Assembly (NCBI GenBank): GCA_017648225.1
Contig: JAGCJE010000211.1
Coordinates: 1-5,396 of the forward strand
Direction of reading: 5' to 3'
Length of the DNA: 5,396 nt
Source: Kiritimatiellia bacterium
GTDB taxonomy: Bacteria; Verrucomicrobiota; Kiritimatiellia; RFP12; UBA1067
A program made the position numbers and the translations under genes. The notes under the pieces are model-generated. The model made no database searches and had not been told where the DNA came from. It saw nothing but the letters and a program-made list of their open reading frames with translations. Shown here in pieces: positions 1 to 5,396 of this stretch; the stretch's first letter is position 1, and every line of letters starts with the position of its first letter.

Positions 1-1570
1 TGATTCTGAAATTCTTCAGCTCTTTGCGCATAAAGAGGAGCGACGCGGCGAAATACGCCGCCGCGCCGAGCGCGATGAGAACAGTAAGCTGAAGAACGCC
101 GTTAAGTTTCACCGGCAACAACCCACCGTCCGAAACGATGAACGCGCGCGACAGATAAATCACGGCGCACATAACGGCCGAAGCGGAGAATATTTTAACC
201 ATCGGAACGGCAATTTTGGAAAATCCGAGCGCCCCGTTTCTGCGCCTGGCCAATACAACGAGCATCAGACAGCCTACCGCGGAACAGAAAACCGTAGACC
301 CCGCAAGTCCGACATGCCGCCATTCCACGGGCAGAAGCAAAACGGCGAGAATGTTCAAAACGGCGTTCATCGCCACGGAGAAAAGAGAAACCTTAAGAGG
401 CGTTTTCATATCTCCTTGAGCCTGAAACCACGGAACCATCACCTTCTGAAGCGAAAAGAACCCAAGGCCGACAGAATATACCGCGAGCGAACGCGAAACG
501 CGCAGCGTCGCCAACGAATCGAATTCACCGCCCTCGTATATGACGCCTGTAACCTCTCCGGCGAGAATAAAGAGCCCGAAAGCCGCGGGAATCATGACGA
601 ACGAAAGAGACGTCAGGGACGAACCTAACGTTTCCCGGGCCCCGTCCACGTCTTTTTTCGCGAAAAGTCCGGCGAACGTCGGCAGAAGCACCGTTCCGAA
701 AGCGACTCCAATGACGCCTAACGGAAGGTCCATCAGACGCTCCGCATAACCGATCACTCCGGCGGCCCAGGGGCTGGCGAGCTGCGCGAGAAGCTGATCG
801 AGAAGATAATTGAGCTGTATGGCGCCGGCTCCCAGAGCTCCTATGCCTATATTGCGCCAGACCTTCACGACTTTTGAATCGCGCCACCCCGTAAATCTGA
901 AAGCGGGCACGACACCGGCGCGGGCCATCATCCACAGCATGAAAACCATCTGCAGCGCACCCGCGGCGAGAATCGCGACGGCGATGCGGTGTATGCGCTG
1001 ATCGGGCCGCATTTCCGGGAAAAACGAAATCCATGCGAGCATCGCGATCCAGCAGATGTTCAAAAGGCATGGCATAGCGCTCGACGCCTTGAACCGGCCC
1101 AATGCGTTCAGCACTCCCATCCCGAACGCGGCGCCACAGATGAACAGCATATACGGCAAAAGCGTCTTTATAAGACGGATGGTGAGCATAAAGCGCTTCG
1201 CGTCGGCAATACCTAGCTCATTTCGGAATTTTACCACCAGTTCCAACGAACCTATCGCGATAATAAGAATTGCGCCGAGCATAAGCATCACGGTCGTCAT
1301 CACGGCCCGCGCCAGTTTAGTAGCCTTCTCCAGCGAGCCGTTCTCGACCTCGTCTTTGAATATCGGAACAAACGCCGCCGTCAAAGCCCCTTCGCCGAAA
1401 AGCTTGCGGGCCATATTCGGTATGGCGAAGGCGATCGTGAAAGCGCTCTGCGCGACTCCCGCGCCGATCAGACGCGACTGCATCATCTCGCGCACAAGAC
1501 CGAGGACTCGGGAAACAGCCGTAAACGCCCCTACGGTAAAAGCGTTTTTCAATATGCCGCGCGGTTTCAT
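1..1570 (-). CDS. murJ: Lipid II flippase MurJ (MviN family), 3' end just outside window
   Basis: MurJ is a MOP-superfamily inner-membrane transporter that flips undecaprenyl-linked lipid II to the periplasmic side for peptidoglycan synthesis. From the ATG at 1570 the frame stays open to the left edge, giving 523 residues. E. coli MurJ has 511, so only a few C-terminal residues are probably missing. The protein is highly hydrophobic throughout, consistent with the family's 14 membrane helices. Family signatures are clear: SRVLGLVRE (20-28), AFAIPNMARKLFGEGALTAAFVPIF (48-72), LNALGRFKAS (154-163), YAERLMDLPLGVIGVAFGTVLLP (275-297), VPWFQAQGDMKTP (379-391) and N402/N406 near VAMNAVLN. The arginines equivalent to E. 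coli Arg18, Arg24, Arg52 and Arg270 appear to be Arg21, Arg27, Arg55 and Arg278. E. coli Asp39 corresponds to Ser42 here, within AQSAF. The ATG overlaps the lpxK stop (ATGA), and the sequence just upstream (GCTACATAAA) shows no Shine-Dalgarno site, so translation is probably coupled to lpxK. Confidence 0.95.
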   Translation of the reverse strand, partial: MKPRGILKNAFTVGAFTAVSRVLGLVREMMQSRLIGAGVAQSAFTIAFAIPNMARKLFGEGALTAAFVPIFKDEVENGSLEKATKLARAVMTTVMLMLGAILIIAIGSLELVVKFRNELGIADAKRFMLTIRLIKTLLPYMLFICGAAFGMGVLNALGRFKASSAMPCLLNICWIAMLAWISFFPEMRPDQRIHRIAVAILAAGALQMVFMLWMMARAGVVPAFRFTGWRDSKVVKVWRNIGIGALGAGAIQLNYLLDQLLAQLASPWAAGVIGYAERLMDLPLGVIGVAFGTVLLPTFAGLFAKKDVDGARETLGSSLTSLSFVMIPAAFGLFILAGEVTGVIYEGGEFDSLATLRVSRSLAVYSVGLGFFSLQKVMVPWFQAQGDMKTPLKVSLFSVAMNAVLNILAVLLLPVEWRHVGLAGSTVFCSAVGCLMLVVLARRRNGALGFSKIAVPMVKIFSASAVMCAVIYLSRAFIVSDGGLLPVKLNGVLQLTVLIALGAAAYFAASLLFMRKELKNFRI

Positions 1571-2736
1571 TTTATGTAGCTTATGCGGTTGATTATCTTG
1601 TTGAAACTCTTCTCGCCGTCGAGAACGTCGATGGCGATGCGAAGATAAAGACACTTAACGGGAACCGTCTCGAAACGCGGAAACCTGACGGCATCCTTCT
1701 CGGTCGTGACAAGCGCGTCGCAGCCCATATCGGCCGTGCGGTTCAAAGCGTAAAGAATCTCCGATGAATCGTAGCGGTGATGGTCGGCGTAACGTTCACA
1801 CCAGACCACCTTGGCGCCGAGATGGCGCAGGGAATTCTCGAAACCCTTGGGCGATGCGATTCCCGAAAGCGTACAGACCGTCTTTCCTTCCAGCCAGGAG
1901 AGGGGAAACTCCTCGCGGCTCCAGACGTCTTTAAGCGTTTTCGGGGAATGCGTGCATTTGACGATCTCGGCCCTGCGGTTGTACTTTCTTATCTCCGCTT
2001 CAACCTCCGAAGTGTCGCCGCGGCACTTCGTAAGGAATATTATGTCGGCGCGTTTCAGATGGCGGGCAGGTTCGCGGAGAATTCCGCGCGGCAGCATGTT
2101 TCCGTTGCCGAAGGGATTTGTGGAATCGACAAGAACGACCTCGACCGAATGCTTCAACTTCTGGTACTGAAATCCGTCGTCGAGAATTATCGTATCGCAT
2201 CCGAGACGCTTAATGGCGTAGCGGCCCGCCTTCACGCGATCGCGGTCGACGACCACGGCGACGCCGGGAAGATTGGACGCCAGCATGTACGGCTCGTCGC
2301 CGCCGACCGCCGAATCGAGAAGAACTCGCTTTCCGTCAGAAACTACGAGCGGCGGGTCGATGACCTGCGTGAACATGCGCTGCCACCACGGAGCCTCTTT
2401 GCGGCGGTAGCCGCGCGAGAGAATCGCCACCTTACGCCCTTTTGCGGCGAGAGCGCGGGCGAACATTTCGGTCACAGGGGTTTTGCCTGTTCCTCCGGCC
2501 GTCACGTTGCCGATGGAAATCACCTGGATTCCGAGCGGATAGCGCCGCAGAAGTCCGATACGGTAGAAGAAATATCTTACCGCCACGACTCCTGCGAATA
2601 TTACGCTGAGAACTTTGAGAAAGCCGAGCAGAAGCGACATCGGGAAGGGCTGATTCTGATCGGCGCCCTTCTCGAGAATTACCTTTACGAGATATTTCTC
2701 AAGACGTTCGATTCCGCTCTGTCTGGCTTTACGCAC
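1567..2736 (-). CDS. lpxK: Tetraacyldisaccharide 4'-kinase (LpxK)
   Basis: LpxK transfers the gamma-phosphate of ATP to the 4'-hydroxyl of the lipid A disaccharide to give lipid IVA, on the cytoplasmic face of the inner membrane. The 389-residue protein has an amphipathic/hydrophobic N-terminal anchor (about 34-60), then the P-loop GNVTAGGTGKTP (76-87), SRGYRRK (107-113), GDEP (146-149), VDRDRVKAGRYA (163-174), ILDDGFQYQKL (184-194), NPFGNGNMLPRGILREP (207-223) and YADHHRY (316-322). By family knowledge from Aquifex LpxK, GDE, DDG and the DHH histidine are active-site elements, and all are present. The His that usually follows DDGFQ is Tyr191 here. The N-terminus is about 20-25 residues longer than E. 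coli LpxK ahead of the P-loop. That extension fits PVC homologues as I recall them and supports the GTG start, which also has the better ribosome site. The gene starts 5 nt after the lptD stop, and its TGA overlaps the murJ ATG (ATGA), so the three are likely co-transcribed and translationally coupled. Confidence 0.95.
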   Translation of the reverse strand: MRKARQSGIERLEKYLVKVILEKGADQNQPFPMSLLLGFLKVLSVIFAGVVAVRYFFYRIGLLRRYPLGIQVISIGNVTAGGTGKTPVTEMFARALAAKGRKVAILSRGYRRKEAPWWQRMFTQVIDPPLVVSDGKRVLLDSAVGGDEPYMLASNLPGVAVVVDRDRVKAGRYAIKRLGCDTIILDDGFQYQKLKHSVEVVLVDSTNPFGNGNMLPRGILREPARHLKRADIIFLTKCRGDTSEVEAEIRKYNRRAEIVKCTHSPKTLKDVWSREEFPLSWLEGKTVCTLSGIASPKGFENSLRHLGAKVVWCERYADHHRYDSSEILYALNRTADMGCDALVTTEKDAVRFPRFETVPVKCLYLRIAIDVLDGEKSFNKIINRISYIK

Positions 2737-2741
2737 CTTTA

Positions 2742-4967
2742 TCAGTCTCCGAACATTGATCCGGCGTTATCGCCGAAGGCTCTCAGATAAACGCCCATGC
2801 TGAAGCTCCAGTCGTGATCATACTCGGAGCCGTCGATACGGGTATAATCGTTTTCATACGAAACGCTGAAGCGGAACGCAAGGCAGTCGGTTCTGAGATC
2901 GAGCCAGGCGCCTATCTCGTCAAGCTCATTCTCGCGCATATCCCAGCGGATGAACGGGCCCCAAGCCACGGCGTCGCATATCTCATGCTCGAGCTCGACG
3001 CCGAGATAGGAATACTTCGCCCAGTTGAAATTCTCATTGCGCATATATTTAGGATCGAACGGGGTCGAGGAGAAATCCCAGTAGCGGTGATCGCGGGCCG
3101 CGTACGAAACGCTGCCCTTGAAGCTCTTCGAAAAGCGCTTCGCGAACTCTACGTCCGCATAGGCGACGGTGTCGTTTTCGCCGTCCCATTCGAGACGGGC
3201 GAAGAACGCGCAGTCGGAGGCCGGATAAAATCTCGTGCGGAAACCGGGATTTACAAGAATATCGCCGTCGCGGCCATAATTCGGATCCTCCTGGCTTTTC
3301 GTCAGACGGTGGTAACGGTCGGCGCCGATCCAGGAACTGTCGTTGAACTGAACGGCCGCGTACAGATCGAAATCGAAAACAAGCCTCATGCGGCCGTCTT
3401 CGCCGGCTTTCCTGAACGCGTTTCTCACGCCGGGAGTGATTCCGCTCCAGGAATACGGAAGGTTGCGGCTGCGGCCCGCGAACTGGTCGAGCCATTCGGC
3501 GCTGCCGTCGACCGTGTCGAAATAAAGTGCGCGGCGAGCGTTCTTGAGCCCCGTGTAGTTCGCCTCCTGCACGAGGATATCGGCGTAAGGCTCGAGAATA
3601 TGCTGCCACTCTTCACCTATGGGGGCGGTACCTCTCGCGGAAAGCGTGATGCCGCCCTCGACGATCGCGCGCGCGACATCGTCCTCGCGCTGTGAAACTC
3701 GCCCGTGACCGGAAAGGTTCTCCGACCCCGAATGGGACCAGTACGTGCCTCTGAGGCCCGCGCGGGGGACGACGGAAAGCACGTCGGCGATCTTGAACGG
3801 AACCGTGAGCCTGTGATAGGAATCTGCGCGGAACGTTTGATAATCGCCCCAGAGGCCTGGATAATATCTATAATAGGCACTCGTCATCGAATCGCCGTAT
3901 TTCGCGTAATTACGGTTAAGCCAACCGACCCGCGAGGAGGATTCGTAATTGATGGGAAGAGAAAAGACGCTCTGTGGGGCGACGTCGAAATAGAACTCGG
4001 GCAGTCTCGCAACACCCATATTGAATTCGCTCAGAGGGCCCGAGACGCTCACGCCGTAACCGACAGTGTCTTCAATATGCTCCCAGGCCAATTCATTCCG
4101 GGCCGAATCCGCGTAGGGATTCGCAAGCCGCATCATTCCGTCACGCAGAAAATCATAGGCGAAGCTGGAATCGCTGAAATACGTCGCGCGCACCCGGAAT
4201 ATGTCGCGCTCGGTTATCTCCCACTTGTGCGAAAACTCCAACGCATAACGCTCGTCGGGAATTTCTGAACCCCAGTTGGCATAATTGTATTTTTCCTGAT
4301 TGTGCCAGTTTCTGTCGTATCTGTCGGCATCCTCGTCCCAGAGATAATAGACCTTGAACTTGCCCTTGCCGTAATCTCCGAGTTTCCAGCGGACGCTCTG
4401 ACCGAGCGCGACACCGTTTTTAGTTCTCAGATCGAGACGGGTATTGCCCCTGAGGCCCCATTCGCTTCCGGCGAAGTCGTCGGTTATGTCGTAGACGTAC
4501 TTCGTTAAAAGATACGCCCCCCAGCGGCTCCTGTAGCCAGGCATCACGCGCCAGCCGTAGTCGGTATTGAGCGGCTGCCACCAGTACGGCCACCAGAAGA
4601 CGGGCACACCGAACATCTTTACCGTCATGTTGCGCGCCGTTATCTCCCGGCCGTCGTCATAATCAAGCGCGCCTTTCGCACACCAGTGCAGACAGTCGAG
4701 ATCGTTGGTGCAGGTCGTCACCATCGTATTCTCGGAAAAACCGTAGACGTTGCCGATTCTAGACACGCGATCGGAAAACATCCTGAACGGACGCTGAACG
4801 GCGACGACATTTCCGGAGGCGACAAGGTCTCCGGTCGTTCTGTCGGCCGCCATTTTATCGGCCGACACTTTTAAACACGTCACCCCGGGCTCTTCAACAT
4901 ACACTGAAACCGCGGAAGCGGCAAACGGCAGCGCCGCGGCCGTCAAAATGAGAAATATTCTTTTCAT
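2742..4967 (-). CDS. lptD: LptD/OstA-like outer-membrane LPS assembly protein
   Basis: This 741-residue protein is predicted to be the outer-membrane barrel that receives LPS from the periplasmic Lpt bridge and inserts it into the outer leaflet. Residues 1-19 form a signal peptide (MKRIFLILT...FAASA, cleavage likely after Ala19). Residues 33-70 are an OstA_N/LptA-like repeat (VSADKMAADRTTGDLVASGN), with a weaker second unit at about 95-118 (GALDYDDGREITARNMTV). The family hallmark PVFWWPYWW lies at 122-130, followed by PGYRSRWGAYLL at 143-154. From about 165 to the end come alternating, aromatic-rich stretches typical of a large beta-barrel. A beta-signal-like stretch (SMGVYLRAF, 723-731) precedes a polar 10-residue tail. 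The N-terminal domain is about 100 residues, much shorter than in E. coli LptD. Cysteines lie at 31, 86, 92, 96, 586, 664 and 695, unlike E. coli's pattern with an adjacent CC pair. The start is fixed by the signal peptide. No Shine-Dalgarno site is visible, and the ATG overlaps the upstream stop. The gene ends in tandem stops, TGA TAA. The LptE partner is not in the window. A less likely alternative is a generic OstA-domain barrel. Confidence 0.87.
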   Translation of the reverse strand: MKRIFLILTAAALPFAASAVSVYVEEPGVTCLKVSADKMAADRTTGDLVASGNVVAVQRPFRMFSDRVSRIGNVYGFSENTMVTTCTNDLDCLHWCAKGALDYDDGREITARNMTVKMFGVPVFWWPYWWQPLNTDYGWRVMPGYRSRWGAYLLTKYVYDITDDFAGSEWGLRGNTRLDLRTKNGVALGQSVRWKLGDYGKGKFKVYYLWDEDADRYDRNWHNQEKYNYANWGSEIPDERYALEFSHKWEITERDIFRVRATYFSDSSFAYDFLRDGMMRLANPYADSARNELAWEHIEDTVGYGVSVSGPLSEFNMGVARLPEFYFDVAPQSVFSLPINYESSSRVGWLNRNYAKYGDSMTSAYYRYYPGLWGDYQTFRADSYHRLTVPFKIADVLSVVPRAGLRGTYWSHSGSENLSGHGRVSQREDDVARAIVEGGITLSARGTAPIGEEWQHILEPYADILVQEANYTGLKNARRALYFDTVDGSAEWLDQFAGRSRNLPYSWSGITPGVRNAFRKAGEDGRMRLVFDFDLYAAVQFNDSSWIGADRYHRLTKSQEDPNYGRDGDILVNPGFRTRFYPASDCAFFARLEWDGENDTVAYADVEFAKRFSKSFKGSVSYAARDHRYWDFSSTPFDPKYMRNENFNWAKYSYLGVELEHEICDAVAWGPFIRWDMRENELDEIGAWLDLRTDCLAFRFSVSYENDYTRIDGSEYDHDWSFSMGVYLRAFGDNAGSMFGD
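2747..2750 (-). promoter_or_regulatory. Shine-Dalgarno site deciding the lpxK GTG start
   Basis: GGAG on the minus strand lies 10 nt upstream of the GTG at 2736, inside the last codons of lptD. The only nearby ATG in the lpxK frame (2640 to 2638, Met33) is preceded by a pyrimidine-rich stretch (CAGCCCTTCCCG) with no such site. This favours the GTG start. Confidence 0.5.
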
Positions 4968-5396
4968 GATTGAGAGTATAACACTTGTGAGGTGGCCGCG
5001 TCCAGTATCGAAAACGATTCAGGATGGCGATGAAGCTCCGAAACGAACGTAAGACGGGTGTTGAAATCGTTCTGAAGTTTGGCGAGAATTTCGGAATCGT
5101 CGGTCCTGAGGCGCTGCATGACCTGAGGCGCGATGACGATTTTAGGCTCAAACGGCTTCTTGTCGGCGGCGGCTTTCTTAAGCAGCGTCGTGAGATGACG
5201 CTGCACCTCGATTGAGATGGCCATCGGACTTTTAATGACGCCGTGTCCCTGGCAGTAGGGGCAGTTCGACGTAAGCATCGAAAGAATCGACTGATCCTGA
5301 CGCTGGCGGGACATCTCAAGAAGACCGAGTTCCGAAATCTCAAGCACGTTCGTGCGGGCGCGATCGCGCTTCAGCGCGTCCTTCAGCGCACGGTAA
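4964..5396 (-). CDS. rng: RNase E/G family endoribonuclease, C-terminal 143 residues (partial, 5' end outside window)
   Basis: This is the C-terminal end of a single-strand-specific, 5'-end-sensing endoribonuclease of the RNase E/G family, which processes rRNA and starts mRNA decay in the cytoplasm. The frame is open from the right edge. It begins with DRARTNVLEISELGLLEMSR, the family's conserved end of the DNase I-like catalytic domain. The zinc-link follows (NCPYCQGHG, matching CPxCxG); in the family these two cysteines share one Zn ion across the dimer. The rest matches the small domain (IVIAPQVMQRLRTDD and NTRLTFVSELHRHPESFSI). The protein stops about 20 residues after this domain, so it lacks the long disordered degradosome scaffold of E. 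coli RNase E and is RNase G-like in length at this end. The catalytic Asp residues and S1 domain lie outside the window, so rng versus rne is inferred from the short C-terminus. The TGA stop overlaps the lptD ATG (ATGA). Confidence 0.93.
   Translation of the reverse strand, partial: YRALKDALKRDRARTNVLEISELGLLEMSRQRQDQSILSMLTSNCPYCQGHGVIKSPMAISIEVQRHLTTLLKKAAADKKPFEPKIVIAPQVMQRLRTDDSEILAKLQNDFNTRLTFVSELHRHPESFSILDAATSQVLYSQS
4975..5004 (-). promoter_or_regulatory. Possible sigma70-like promoter inside the end of the RNase gene, reading into lptD
   Basis: On the minus strand a TATACT hexamer (4980 to 4975, 5 of 6 to TATAAT) is preceded, with an 18-nt spacer, by TGGACG (5004 to 4999, 4 of 6 to TTGACA). 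Seven bases separate the -10 from the lptD ATG, so a start site at the usual distance would fall on or next to the A of that ATG. The bases also encode the last residues of the RNase (VLYSQS), so the match may be chance. Motif match only. Confidence 0.22.

Noticed and set aside
525..1070. A 181-codon minus-strand frame inside murJ, rich in Arg
   Set aside because: It is an out-of-frame reading of murJ, which is continuous and has matching family motifs throughout. The Arg/Ser-rich composition is typical of a shifted frame.
2638..2640. Internal ATG (Met33) as the start of lpxK
   Set aside because: It has no Shine-Dalgarno site, would leave a 41-nt longer gap feature unlike the other tight junctions, and would drop an N-terminal segment (IERLEKYLVKVILEKG) that resembles PVC LpxK homologues.
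1777..2790. A 337-codon open frame on the plus strand, opposite lpxK
   Set aside because: It is codon-aligned with lpxK, so it stays open because lpxK rarely uses TTA, CTA and TCA codons. Its product has no recognisable domain, while lpxK has every family motif.
3049..3609. A 186-codon minus-strand frame inside lptD, very rich in Arg
   Set aside because: It is a shifted-frame shadow. The lptD frame runs unbroken through it with barrel-like alternation.
2814..4268. Long plus-strand open frames (293 and 187 codons) opposite lptD
   Set aside because: Both are codon-aligned antisense shadows of lptD, with no signal peptide, motif or ribosome site of their own.
1..5396. Search for transposons, CRISPR repeats, tRNA/rRNA, riboswitches, intrinsic terminators and toxin-antitoxin genes
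   Set aside because: No repeat arrays, inverted-repeat ends or hairpin plus T-run structures were seen by eye. The four genes account for essentially all bases, and there is no intergenic stretch above 10 nt.

Overview
The window is a single compact stretch of one bacterial operon read entirely from the minus strand. In transcription order (right to left) it holds the 3' end of an RNase E/G-type endoribonuclease gene, a complete lptD-like outer-membrane LPS assembly gene, a complete lpxK (lipid A 4'-kinase), and an almost complete murJ (lipid II flippase) that runs off the left edge. Two of the three junctions are 4-nt ATGA stop/start overlaps. The third is a 5-nt gap between an in-frame TGA-TAA tandem stop and a GTG start. 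There is no intergenic space above 10 nt, and I see no RNA gene, mobile element, CRISPR array or terminator.

The organism makes lipid A and has an outer membrane, as shown by lpxK and lptD. The details point to the PVC superphylum (Verrucomicrobiota, Kiritimatiellota or Lentisphaerota). LpxK has an extended N-terminus, a Tyr in the DDGFQ(H/Y) position, and a run of motifs (VVSDGKRVLLDS, GDEPYMLA, NPFGNGNMLPRG) that resemble what I recall of this group. LptD has the PVFWWPYWW...GYRSRWGAYLL stretch after a short N-terminal domain. This placement is from memory of family sequences, not from a search. Base composition is moderately GC-rich with no local shift, so nothing suggests recent transfer.

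Functionally, three of the four genes serve envelope building. LpxK completes the phosphorylation of lipid A at the inner membrane, LptD inserts finished LPS into the outer membrane, and MurJ flips lipid II for peptidoglycan synthesis. The RNase E/G upstream is an RNA-processing enzyme, and its stop codon overlaps the lptD start, so its translation may set lptD expression. The region looks like ordinary, conserved core genome, and I did not find a new biological system in it. The points worth a second look are a possible internal promoter placed so that lptD could be read from a leaderless mRNA, the near absence of Shine-Dalgarno sites at the overlapping starts, a compact LptD with an unusual cysteine layout, and substitutions at two normally conserved positions (MurJ Ser42, LpxK Tyr191).
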